The notes below the pieces were generated by a model, which made no database searches, was not told where the DNA came from, and saw nothing but the letters and a program-made list of their open reading frames with translations. Source: Lysobacter_I brunescens (GTDB lineage Bacteria > Pseudomonadota > Gammaproteobacteria > Xanthomonadales > Xanthomonadaceae). Taken from it: a stretch of 64,000 nucleotides of DNA. Each line of letters starts with the position of its first letter. The stretch's first letter is position 1. This document shows, piece by piece, positions 39,360 through 47,848 of this stretch. Both the position numbers and the translations under genes were made by a program. The stretch covers positions 330,806-394,805 of the forward strand of contig NZ_JBHTIF010000002.1 in assembly GCF_042677005.1 (NCBI RefSeq), given 5' to 3'.

Positions 39360-39389
39360 GTCCGGAGACCGCGGCGGCAGTCTCCGGAC
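39360..39389 (-). terminator. Leader hairpin in front of the cassette 3 XRE gene
   Basis: GTCCGGAGAC / GTCTCCGGAC, 10-bp perfect stem with a 10-nt loop, located between the 30-bp element and the XRE start, as in cassette 1. Confidence 0.5.
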
Positions 39390-39403
39390 GATGGCCCCGG
39401 CGT

Positions 39404-39433
39404 TCCTTCCGGGAACCTGCCAGGATTCAAGTG
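39404..39433 (-). promoter_or_regulatory. Cassette 3 direct-repeat element (candidate operator)
   Basis: On the minus strand: CACTTGAATC, then CTGGCAG-GTTC-CCGGAAG. Repeat halves match at five of seven bases with an 11-bp period. CCTTTCAAA lies just upstream, shared with cassette 2. Confidence 0.62.
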
Positions 39434-39583
39434 ACTGATTTGAAAGGAAGAGGGCTTTGTCCCGACGGATTGCATCCGAAAAAGTGCATCTGTGGAGACG
39501 GGAGCACGACCTTCTGTGTTTTTCACGGTGGCGGAGGGGAGGCACTCGTTCCGCTTGTCCTGGACGGCACGACCATGGAGGGA

Positions 39584-40015
39584 TCAGCCCGGGTAGTCAG
39601 GCATGATCGGCGTCTTGGTCGGATCGTTGCTGGCCTGGGGGTCACAGAAGATCGTCTGCATCGGCGTCTTTCCGTCGAGCGGGCCGACGTCGATGAACAT
39701 GCCGAAGTTGATCAGTTGATGGGGGCGCAGATGCATCCGGAACCTGGCGGTCTGTCCATCGTTCTCGATGTGGAATCCCCGTATCGGCCTGCGGAACAGG
39801 CCCAGTCCGCTGCTGGCGTAATTGGTGATCCGGGCAATCAAGGCCTTGTCGTACGTCAGGTCGATGCGGACATGGGTGGTTCGATGCTTGACGAAGAAGT
39901 GTGGCTCGGAGTAGCTGCCTTCGTAACCGTTCCTGGTGGTACGGATATTCAGTATCAGCTCGACATGCCCCGCTGCATCGTCATGCTTGCGGTGGTGGCG
40001 TGCGAATCTCGTCAT
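39584..40015 (-). CDS. Cassette 3 DPQ-motif protein
   Basis: 143 residues, basic N terminus (MTRFARHHRKH), no signal peptide. The end is TIFCDPQASNDPTKT followed by a ten-residue tail, so the motif is FCDPQAxN here. Its body is otherwise not closely similar to those of the cassette 1 and 2 proteins, which makes the shared ending more striking. The ATG at 40015 is preceded by AGGAG at 6 nt. It lies 152 nt downstream of the NTPase gene. Function unknown. Confidence 0.7.
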   Translation of the reverse strand: MTRFARHHRKHDDAAGHVELILNIRTTRNGYEGSYSEPHFFVKHRTTHVRIDLTYDKALIARITNYASSGLGLFRRPIRGFHIENDGQTARFRMHLRPHQLINFGMFIDVGPLDGKTPMQTIFCDPQASNDPTKTPIMPDYPG

Positions 40016-40167
40016 CGTGTACTCCTCTTTTCCGGGGGACGAAAGCGGGTGGGTGGGCGACATGCGCGATGTGGGATGTGCGCTGCCAATGGTCGTGCGT
40101 ACTGCGCGTGTGGTTGGGGGCGCCGATTGTTGCAACGTCTCCCATGCCGCTCGGCGCCTTTGCGGCG

Positions 40168-43100
40168 TCACTGCGGATCGGCCGGGCCATGGGCGGTGAT
40201 GCGTCCGGAGTGCGCCTGTGCTTGCAGGGCCGGGAACTGCGCATCCCGGTAGCCGATCTCCTCCAGCCAGGCGATCCGTGCCTGCACGCGATGTCGTTCG
40301 CCGAGCAGGACGTGCGCGCTGGCCCACGGCGCGATGACGTTCGGATCCCGGGAGGTCCTGGCCGGCACCGCGAGCAGCGCGATCGCGTGCCGCCAGTCGC
40401 GACGGGCAGCATCCGGTCGGCCGGCATCCACGTGGTGCCGGCCGCGTGCGACCAGGGCCTTTGCGAGTGCCGACGTTTCCTGCAGGTCGTGTTTCGATCG
40501 CGCGGCGTTGTCTTCGAACGTCGCGATCGCTGCATTCCATCCAGCGTCGGTGGCGTCGTTCGCAGGATGGCTGGCGACGAGGAGTTGCAGTGCCGCCTTC
40601 AGGCGCCTGACCGCTGGCGTGGGCTCCGACGACGACTCGATGTCGCGGATCAGCGCCTCTGCGATCCGGGCATGCGCGCGACGGCTGCCATCATCGCCGC
40701 GTATCCATGCGATCTCGCTGGCCTCGACGTGCGCCAGCGCGAGGTCGTGCGCCCAGCCCTTGTTGCCGGGCTCTCGCGCGGTCAGCTTCGACAGTAGCGC
40801 GATGGCTTCGTCGATCTGCGTCTTCGCATCGTCCGGCAGTCCGCGCGAGGCGGACAGCGCGCCGCTGGACAGCAGCGATGTCGCCAGCCGTCGCTGCCAC
40901 AGCAGCGCATCGGGTTTGCTGGCGACCAGCCGGCGCAGCATGCCGATCTGTTCCGAGTATCCGGCCGCCGCTTCGCGCAGGCGCCCTTCGGATTCGTCCA
41001 CGCTGCTGATCCACGACAGCGTATCGACCAGGTCGTAGCGCAGCGCGTCATCGTCGGGCCGGGTCGAGAGCACTTCGGACTTGATGCGCGCTGACCGCCT
41101 GAAATAGGCCTGCGCTTCGACCATGCGTCCCTGGTCGCGCGCGACCGCGCCGAGGTTGTTGAGCGCGTAGGACAATTCGATGCGCCAGTCCATCCTGCCG
41201 GGCTGCAGCGCCACCAGCGTCTCGCTGGTGCGCAGGTAGGTCGTCCAGTGCGTCCGCGCCTGTTCGAATCTGCGCTGCCGGTAGTGGTGCAGGCCGAGCC
41301 AGTACGCGGCGATCCCCATCTCGGCCTGCGCTTCGGCGGCGTGCGGTGCGGTGGCGATTGCGCTGCGCGCGGCATCGACCGAGCGCGTGAAGGCCGACTC
41401 CGCTTCGTCGAGTCGTCCCTCGCCGAGCATCACTTCGCCGACGGTGCGCAGTGCGCGCGAACGGTTGACGAGATCGCCGACGCGCATCTGCGCCTCCGGC
41501 CGGCTTTCCAGCTGGGCCAGCGCCTTCGTGCCGATGCTGTCGAGCAGGCCGAGGTTGCCGAGTGGGCGAAGCTTGTCGGCGAGGTCGACCAGCATGAAGT
41601 CCGAGAGCTGCAGGGCCTCTTCGCGACGTCGGTCGGCTTCGCTGCGGGCCTGCGATGCGATCACCGCGAACGTCGCGGCGATCACCGCAGAGAGCGCCAG
41701 GCCGGCGATCCCGCCCGCGCGCAGCCGTCGGCGGCGCCGGTCCTGCCGCGTGGAGGCGTCGAGGAACAGGCGCTCGTCCGGATCGAGGTCGAATGGTGAC
41801 TGCCGCGTGGCTTCCAGCGCTTCCTGCAGGGGACGTCCGCGGTTCAGCAGCAGGTCCGGATTGCGTCCTTCCTCCATCCACCGCGCTGCGGCACGGCGCA
41901 AGCGCGCCCTGGCCTGCAGCAGGCGGCGGTTGTCCTGGAGCCAGTCGCGGGCGCGGGGCCATTGCCGCAGCAGGGCTTCGTGCGCAACGCGGACCCCGGG
42001 TTCGCCGTCGCCCAGTTCGCCGACGAACAGCCGGGCGCCGACGAAGGCTTCCGCGAGCGCGCGCGCATCGTCGTCCAGTGCCGACCACGCGACGCGGCGT
42101 GCGCTGACCGATTCGCTGTCCTCGCGCAGCACGACCAGCAGCGGCAGCAGTTGATCGAGGCTCCGCTGCGCGGCCTCGTCCAGCGTGGCGAACACTTCTT
42201 CGGCGCGATGCGCGATCGCGCCTTCCAGGCCTCCGATCGCGCGATAGGCCTCGAAGCCCAGTTCTCCGTCGTCGCTGCGCCGCTCGTACAGGGCCTGCAG
42301 GGTGTGCTGCAGCAGCGGCAGCGCATCGACGTGTTCGGTCGCGGCGTCGCGCAGCACGTCGTCGAGGCATTCGGCCGTCTGCGGATGTTCCTCGAAGCTC
42401 AGGCCGGCCAATGCGGCGGGCGCGCGGATGATCTGGGCGATCTCTCCTGCGCGCGGCGTCAGCACGTCGAAATGGCCTTCGCCCAGCTTGCGTTCGGCGA
42501 TGACCGGATAGGTTTCGATCAGGAGCGGATGGAAGTCGCTGCGCACGATCATCGCAACGAACACGCGCGGTGTTTCGCACAGGTGGTGCAGTGCCTTGGC
42601 GAACCCGGGGTCGCGCTCCGGCTTGCGCGCGCGGGTGGCGACCAGCGCTTCGGCGTGATCGATCACCAGCAGCAGGTGCGCATGCGGCTGCGCCGCGAGA
42701 TCGCGCGAGGCGTGCCGGCGCAGTGCGTCGTCGACGATCGCACCGATCGATTCGGGCGCCTGTCGCAGCGAGGTCGCGAGGTCCGTCGGCGATTGCGGCG
42801 GAAACACCGGGCGTTCGCCGAGCGACCATGCGGACAGCGCGATGGCCAGGCGGACCATCGCGTCGCCGGCTTCGCTGCCGGCGAGGTCGCATCGCGCGAT
42901 CGTCAGGGCGTGCAGGCCGTCGAAACCGCCGTCCTGGCGCAGCAGCGGAAGGGCGCCGGCATTGAGCAGGGACGTCTTGCCGCAACCGCTGGCGCCGACG
43001 ATGAGCACGAAGCGCCGCTGGTTGTCGATCTGGTGGCGCATCGCGGCGAGCAGCTCGGCGGTCGTGCGACTGCGCCCGAAGAACACGCCTGCATGCGCAT

Positions 43101-43536
43101 CGTCGAACGCGGCGAGCCCGACGTACGGACTCGTGCCGTGCCATGCCGAGATCCGCGTGGCCACGCGCCGGTAGTCGTCGGGATACGAGACGCTGGCGAT
43201 CAGCCGATAACCGCGTTTGCGGATGGTCTCGATGTAGCGCGGCGACTTGAGGTCGTCGCCGAGCACGCGGCGCAGGTAGGCGATGGCCTTGTGCACCGGG
43301 TTGTCGCCGTAGAAGGTGCCGCGCCAGACTTCGATCAGCAGTTGTTCGGCGCTGACCACTTCGCCGGCGTGCTCGGCCAGCGCCACCAGCACTTCCATCA
43401 TGCGCGGTTCGACCGCGACCTCCTGTCCCTGGCGGCTGATGACGAGACGGTCCGGCTGCACCAGCTGGCCACCGATGCGGAAGCGCGAACGCGTCGCGAG
43501 GCTCCTGATCCGGTCGGTGGGCAGTTCCTTCGACAT
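40168..43536 (-). CDS. Cassette 3 winged-helix STAND-like NTPase with TPR-like repeats
   Basis: 1122 residues. Closest to the cassette 2 protein: winged helix at about 18-115 (IETIRKRGYRLIASV), GTSPYVGLAAFDDAHAG, P-loop GASGCGKTS at 181-189, LLLVIDHAEAL Walker B, VRVAHEALLRQWPRARDW, one membrane helix (GLALSAVIAATFAVIAS region, about 610-630) and helical repeats. The start MSKELPTDRIRSLATRSRFRIG at 43536 aligns with the MTQRSDRIRSL start of cassette 2; the open frame extends further upstream to 44151 but that part overlaps the peptidase gene and is not homologous. No clear ribosome site. Confidence 0.87.
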   Translation of the reverse strand: MSKELPTDRIRSLATRSRFRIGGQLVQPDRLVISRQGQEVAVEPRMMEVLVALAEHAGEVVSAEQLLIEVWRGTFYGDNPVHKAIAYLRRVLGDDLKSPRYIETIRKRGYRLIASVSYPDDYRRVATRISAWHGTSPYVGLAAFDDAHAGVFFGRSRTTAELLAAMRHQIDNQRRFVLIVGASGCGKTSLLNAGALPLLRQDGGFDGLHALTIARCDLAGSEAGDAMVRLAIALSAWSLGERPVFPPQSPTDLATSLRQAPESIGAIVDDALRRHASRDLAAQPHAHLLLVIDHAEALVATRARKPERDPGFAKALHHLCETPRVFVAMIVRSDFHPLLIETYPVIAERKLGEGHFDVLTPRAGEIAQIIRAPAALAGLSFEEHPQTAECLDDVLRDAATEHVDALPLLQHTLQALYERRSDDGELGFEAYRAIGGLEGAIAHRAEEVFATLDEAAQRSLDQLLPLLVVLREDSESVSARRVAWSALDDDARALAEAFVGARLFVGELGDGEPGVRVAHEALLRQWPRARDWLQDNRRLLQARARLRRAAARWMEEGRNPDLLLNRGRPLQEALEATRQSPFDLDPDERLFLDASTRQDRRRRRLRAGGIAGLALSAVIAATFAVIASQARSEADRRREEALQLSDFMLVDLADKLRPLGNLGLLDSIGTKALAQLESRPEAQMRVGDLVNRSRALRTVGEVMLGEGRLDEAESAFTRSVDAARSAIATAPHAAEAQAEMGIAAYWLGLHHYRQRRFEQARTHWTTYLRTSETLVALQPGRMDWRIELSYALNNLGAVARDQGRMVEAQAYFRRSARIKSEVLSTRPDDDALRYDLVDTLSWISSVDESEGRLREAAAGYSEQIGMLRRLVASKPDALLWQRRLATSLLSSGALSASRGLPDDAKTQIDEAIALLSKLTAREPGNKGWAHDLALAHVEASEIAWIRGDDGSRRAHARIAEALIRDIESSSEPTPAVRRLKAALQLLVASHPANDATDAGWNAAIATFEDNAARSKHDLQETSALAKALVARGRHHVDAGRPDAARRDWRHAIALLAVPARTSRDPNVIAPWASAHVLLGERHRVQARIAWLEEIGYRDAQFPALQAQAHSGRITAHGPADPQ

Positions 43537-43690
43537 CCTGGGCAGCCTGTCCGTGGCGAGTCGTTGGTCGGAACGCCCGCAGGTGCAGGGCGGTCCGGGG
43601 CGTCCGGGGGATGATAAGGCCACCCCCTGCGCGCATTCCGTGCGCGATGTCGGGCATCGATGTCGGGCATCGCGGCCGTTCGCCCGACAT

Positions 43691-43718
43691 GCGAAGGCCG
43701 GCATGCGCCGGCCTTCGC
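43691..43718. terminator. Hairpin after the M2 peptidase gene
   Basis: GCGAAGGCCGGC-ATGC-GCCGGCCTTCGC, a 12-bp perfect stem 25 nt downstream of the peptidase stop and upstream of the cassette 3 start. No T-run. Confidence 0.6.
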
Positions 43719-43742
43719 GAGGAACGCGCCGCGTGCCGGGGG

Positions 43743-45725
43743 TCAGCCCTTGGCCGGCGCCTGCCAGCCGCAGCTCTGGCCTTCGTTCTGCTGCTTCAGC
43801 CAGGTGCGCAGCGGCGCGAAGTATTCCAGCACGGCGGTGCCGTCCATCTTCTCGCCGCCGGTGAGTTCCTTCATGGTCTTCTGCCAGGGCTGGCTGGCGC
43901 CCTTGCCGAGCATCGCCCAGTAGCGCTTGCCGGCTTCCTGGTTGCCGTAGAAGCTGCACTCGTACAGCGGTCCGGTGTGGCCGGCGGCGTCGCACAGCGA
44001 CTTGTAGAACTGGAACTGCAGGATGTGCGACAGGAAATAGCGCGTGTACGGCGTATTGCCCGGCACGTGGTACTTCGCGCCCGGATCGAAGAATTCCTCG
44101 CCGCGCGGCGAGGCCGGGGCCACGCCCTGGTACTTCGCCTTCAGGTCCCACCAGGCCTTGTTGTACTGCTCGGGTTTGATCGAGCCGTCGAACACGCCCC
44201 AGCGCCAGCGGTCGATCATCAGGCCGAAGGGCATGAACGAGATCTTCGCCAGCGCCATGCGCATCTGCGCGTTGATCAGCGTTTCCTGGTTCTGTTCGCC
44301 GGCCTTCGCTAGGCCGATCGATTCCAGGTACTTCGGCGTCATGCCGAGCACGATGGTGTCGCCGATGGCCTCATGGAAGCCGTCGTGCGCGCCGTTCTGG
44401 AACAGCGGCGGCTGGTGGTTGTAGGCGAGGTAGTAATAGACGTGGCCGAGCTCGTGGTAGATCGTGGTGAACTCTTCCTCGTTCGGCTTGATGCACATCT
44501 TGGTGCGCACATCCTGGGTCTTGCCGTCGGGGCCGCCCATGGTCATGTCCCAGGCGCTGGCGTGGCAGACCACGTCGCGGTCGCGCGGCTGGATGAACTG
44601 CGTCTTCTTCCAGTAGCTCTCCGGCAGCTTGGGCATGCCGAGCGAGACGTAGAAATCCTCGGCGCGCTGCGTCATCTGCTTGGCGGTGAGCAGGCTGGCT
44701 TCGCGCTCGAGCTCGATCGCTTCCGCGGCCGATGCGTTCGGCTTCTTGGCGCGCAGTTCGGCCAGGTTCTTCGCCTGCTGCGCCATCAGCGCGCCGTTGA
44801 TGTCGAGACTGCCGGCCTTGGGGTAGGGCGCGAGCACGTCCCAGAGGTTGCCCCAGTCCTGCTGCCAGAGGTTGCCCATCAGGTGCGCCGGCAGCAGGCC
44901 GCCGGCCACTTCGCCCTTGTCCGCGCCGTACTTGGCCTTGAGACGGGTGCGCGCATAGCAGTGCAGGTCGTCGTAGAGCGGCTTGACCTGTCCCCACAGG
45001 CGATCGGTTTCGGCGGCCAGCGCAGCGGGCGCCATGTCGTAGCCGGAGCGCCACATTTCGCCGGCGTCGGCGAAGCCCATTTCGCGCGCGCCTTCGTTGA
45101 CCAGTTCGACGAAGCGCACGTAATCCTTGCGGATCGGCTGGGAGATGGTATGCCAGCCCTGCCAGGCATCGAGCTGGGCGTCGTAGTCGCGGCTGCTGGC
45201 CAGCACTTCGCTGAGCTGGCCGATGTCGCGGCAGACCTTGGCCGGACCTTCGCCGGTGCAGTACTTGCCGGCGCCGTAGTCGCCTTCCATCTTCGTGGCG
45301 ATCTTCGTCAGTTCGGCGACCTTCTTCGGATCGCTCGGCGGCGGCATCGCCGTGGCGAGCTTCAGCAGCAGGATGGCGCGCGCGCTGTCGGGCGACATCG
45401 GCTTGCCTTCATAGGCCTTGGCTGCCTTGATCCAGCCGTTGAGGCGGGTCAGGTACATCTCGTTCGCTTTCGCCGCCAGCAGTTGGCTGTCGTCGTTGAT
45501 GTAGGTGGACGACAGCCACTGGGCCGCCGTCTGTTCCGGATAGATCGCCTTGTACTCGTCGTTCACGCGCTTGACGAAGGCATCCGCGCTGGCGTCGGTG
45601 GCGGTCGCCGCGGCCGGGCTGTCGGGCGTCGATCCGGTCGATTCGGCGGCATCCCGGCTGCAGGCGGCGAGCGTGAGCAGGCCGGTGCCGATGGCGAGGG
45701 CCAGCAGGGTGTTGCGATGGATCAC
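43743..45725 (-). CDS. M2-family (ACE-like) peptidyl-dipeptidase, exported lipoprotein
   Basis: 660 residues. N-terminal lipoprotein signal peptide with lipobox LAAC at about residue 19-22, then a Ser/Ala-rich linker. The M2 zinc site is HELGH at 424-428, with the third ligand Glu in HEAIGD about 25 residues later. The end region GNTPYTRYFLSHILQFQFYKSLC also fits the family. These enzymes remove dipeptides from peptide C termini; a related protein is known in Xanthomonas. Probably anchored in a membrane facing the periplasm. Monocistronic. Confidence 0.93.
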   Translation of the reverse strand: MIHRNTLLALAIGTGLLTLAACSRDAAESTGSTPDSPAAATATDASADAFVKRVNDEYKAIYPEQTAAQWLSSTYINDDSQLLAAKANEMYLTRLNGWIKAAKAYEGKPMSPDSARAILLLKLATAMPPPSDPKKVAELTKIATKMEGDYGAGKYCTGEGPAKVCRDIGQLSEVLASSRDYDAQLDAWQGWHTISQPIRKDYVRFVELVNEGAREMGFADAGEMWRSGYDMAPAALAAETDRLWGQVKPLYDDLHCYARTRLKAKYGADKGEVAGGLLPAHLMGNLWQQDWGNLWDVLAPYPKAGSLDINGALMAQQAKNLAELRAKKPNASAAEAIELEREASLLTAKQMTQRAEDFYVSLGMPKLPESYWKKTQFIQPRDRDVVCHASAWDMTMGGPDGKTQDVRTKMCIKPNEEEFTTIYHELGHVYYYLAYNHQPPLFQNGAHDGFHEAIGDTIVLGMTPKYLESIGLAKAGEQNQETLINAQMRMALAKISFMPFGLMIDRWRWGVFDGSIKPEQYNKAWWDLKAKYQGVAPASPRGEEFFDPGAKYHVPGNTPYTRYFLSHILQFQFYKSLCDAAGHTGPLYECSFYGNQEAGKRYWAMLGKGASQPWQKTMKELTGGEKMDGTAVLEYFAPLRTWLKQQNEGQSCGWQAPAKG

Positions 45726-45880
45726 GGTGGTTCTCCGGAGCGGTGGGCGCCGCCGTCCATCGGCAGCATCGGATGGGCCCCGGTCGCGACACGCGGCGAC
45801 GGGTCGGGACGCAGGCTAGCAGGTTGCCCGGCCCGGTTCACCGGGTGCAGGAACTTTTTCCGCTGGAGGGTGGCCAGCGC

Positions 45881-46537
45881 TCAGGCCGGCGGCGCGGCCA
45901 GCTGGCTGCGGATGCGCGCACGCAGGCGTTCGGCGCGGCGTCGCAGCTTGCGCGCGCGCAGCCAGGGTACCCACCGCGAGACCGGGACGATCTCGCGGCC
46001 GTCGAGGATCGATTTGACGTCGACGCAGACCAGGCGCAGGCCGCAGGGCTGCCCGGCATCCTCGATCACCACGACATTGCCGCTGTTGAGGTCGAACAGC
46101 GGGATGCCGTGATGCAGCAGCCAGGCTTCGAAGGCATCGACCGCAGCGCACAGTCGCGCCGCCGTGTAGGGCGTCGATTCGAACAGGTGCGCATACAGGT
46201 TGCGCGCAGGAAGGCCCTGCGCATCGCGTACCAGCGCGCAGCGCAGCGCAGTGCCCTGCGGCGTCTCGACGATGCCTTCGCAGGGCGCGACGAAATCCGC
46301 GAGCGCGTCGCCGAGCCGCGCGTGCAATCCGCGCCAGGCGCGCAGTTCCGTGCGGTTTTCGCCGAGCGCCGGGATCCGCCGCGCGAACCAGCGGCGCAAT
46401 CGCTGGCGCGCACCGACACGGGTGCGCTGCTGCGGCGGCAGCTCGTATTTCAGGCAGTGCCCGTCGGAGGCCGGATCGCGCACGCAGATCCGGTTGGCGC
46501 CCTGCGCGAGCACGCGATCGGGCGGGAACGTCAGCAT
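45881..46537 (-). CDS. YrbL-like protein, kinase-fold family
   Basis: 218 residues. Matches the YrbL (PhoP regulatory network) family: RVLAQGANRICVRDPASDGHCLKYEL at the start, and GIPLFDLNSGNVVV, the place of the catalytic-like loop of protein-kinase folds. Whether it is an active kinase is not known. Start at 46537, only 2 nt after the GST stop codon, so the two genes are tightly coupled. Confidence 0.78.
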   Translation of the reverse strand: MLTFPPDRVLAQGANRICVRDPASDGHCLKYELPPQQRTRVGARQRLRRWFARRIPALGENRTELRAWRGLHARLGDALADFVAPCEGIVETPQGTALRCALVRDAQGLPARNLYAHLFESTPYTAARLCAAVDAFEAWLLHHGIPLFDLNSGNVVVIEDAGQPCGLRLVCVDVKSILDGREIVPVSRWVPWLRARKLRRRAERLRARIRSQLAAPPA

Positions 46538-46539
46538 GC

Positions 46540-47235
46540 TCAGCGATACAGACTGTCGATGACCGGATTGGTCGAACCGTCCCGCTGCTCGCCGACGCAG
46601 TCGGCTTCCCATGCGAGGAAATCGGCATCGGCGAGCAGGGTGTCGCGATACGCGGTCGAGGCCTCCGACAGCTGGACGGCATAGGTGCGCAGCCGCGTCG
46701 CGACCGGAGTGAAGAAGGCGTCGGCGATGCTGCGCGTGCCGAACAGCCACGGTCCGCGATGCGCATGCTGCGCGCGCAGTCCGGACCAGAGTTCGTCGAC
46801 ACGGGCGAGCTGTCGGCGGGTGTCGTCGGGCCAGTCGGGTGCGCGATCCATGCGGCGAACGATGTTCATCGACAGGTCGCGTCGCACCGCGGCGAAACCC
46901 GAGTGCATCTCGCAGGTCGCCGAACGCGCCTGCGCGCGCAGCGCCGGATCCTCCGGCCACAGCACGCCGGGCGCGACCTGTTCGGCCGCCCATTCCACGA
47001 TGGCGAGGCTGTCCCATATCACGAGTTTGTCCACCAGTCCGTTCGCGTGCAGCGCCGGCACGGTGCCGTTGGGCGCGACGGCCTTGATCTCGGCGATCTC
47101 CTGGCGACCGTAGCCGGGCTGGTCCAGCCGCACGAGGCGTTCCTCGAAGGGGATGCCGGCCCAGCGCAGCGCCAGCCACGGGCGCAGCGACCACGAGGAA
47201 TAGTTCTTGTCGCCGATGAAGAGAACGTTCGACAT
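46540..47235 (-). CDS. Glutathione S-transferase family protein
   Basis: 231 residues. The N-terminal thioredoxin-fold part has NYSSWSLRPWLALRWAGIPF and the GSH-binding NGTVPAL and DSLAIVEW segments (cis-Pro and Asp-Ser/Glu-Trp), and the C-terminal part is all helical. Likely conjugates or reduces with glutathione in the cytoplasm. Start at 47235 (MSNVLFIGDK) after AGGAGCG. Coupled to the YrbL-like gene. Confidence 0.88.
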   Translation of the reverse strand: MSNVLFIGDKNYSSWSLRPWLALRWAGIPFEERLVRLDQPGYGRQEIAEIKAVAPNGTVPALHANGLVDKLVIWDSLAIVEWAAEQVAPGVLWPEDPALRAQARSATCEMHSGFAAVRRDLSMNIVRRMDRAPDWPDDTRRQLARVDELWSGLRAQHAHRGPWLFGTRSIADAFFTPVATRLRTYAVQLSEASTAYRDTLLADADFLAWEADCVGEQRDGSTNPVIDSLYR

Positions 47236-47266
47236 GGTGCGCTCCTGCGCGTGGCGTGGGTGATGG

Positions 47267-47815
47267 TCAGTCCGGGACCGATGCCAGCCGCGCCGGCAGC
47301 AGGCCATCGAGGTGCTGCAGGTCGCGCAGGTAGTCGGCGGCGTCTTCGGCATCCTGTTCGAACCAGCCGCGCGCCGAGCCCAGCCGGAAGCTGTAGCCCC
47401 AGGCATCCATGTCGGCGAAGGCGCGTTCGATGCCGAAGCCCGGGATCTCGTCGGCGAGCAGCAGCTGCAGGTAGCAGGTCGCGTCCTCCTCGAACTGCGA
47501 ATCGCTGGCATCGGTGTGGATGCGCACGCGCAACTGCGGCGGGATCACGATCAGGTGGCAGGCTTCGTGCAGCAGCGAATGCAGCGGCGTGTCGCGACGC
47601 GCGAACACCTTCGCACCGATCAGCCCGGCTTCGCGTTCGCCCCAGAAACTGCCGGGGATCGGCTGGCCGTCCTCGACCAGCTCGAAGCGCAGGCCGTAGC
47701 GGTCGAGCAGGGCCGCGATGTCGTCCAGCGACACGTCGGCCAGGGTCAGTACGTCCGCTGGATGCTCGCCGGCGACATCGGCGAGGGCATCGGTGGCGTC
47801 ATGCATGGCGTTCAT
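47267..47815 (-). CDS. Putative HExxH zinc-binding protein, unknown function
   Basis: 182 residues, acidic. It has HSLLHEACHLIVIP, an HExxH motif at 83-87, and FEEDATCYLQLLLAD some 25 residues later, where a Glu might be the third ligand, as in IrrE-type or gluzincin-like proteins. No signal peptide. The family is not identified. It lies 33 nt from the minE stop on the same strand, so read-through from minCDE is possible. No Shine-Dalgarno sequence; an ATG at 47806 is an alternative start. Confidence 0.65.
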   Translation of the reverse strand: MNAMHDATDALADVAGEHPADVLTLADVSLDDIAALLDRYGLRFELVEDGQPIPGSFWGEREAGLIGAKVFARRDTPLHSLLHEACHLIVIPPQLRVRIHTDASDSQFEEDATCYLQLLLADEIPGFGIERAFADMDAWGYSFRLGSARGWFEQDAEDAADYLRDLQHLDGLLPARLASVPD

Positions 47816-47848
47816 GCGGGGCGGGCGCGAACGGTTCGCGCCCCCGGA

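Noticed and set aside
26026..43536. A CRISPR array or integrated prophage as the reason for the cassette region
   Set aside because: No regularly spaced repeats, integrase, transposase or phage structural genes were seen; the repeats here are gene-sized cassettes.
43537..44151. N-terminal extension of the cassette 3 NTPase
   Set aside because: It overlaps the M2 peptidase gene, is not homologous to the other two NTPases, and the paralogous start aligns at 43536.
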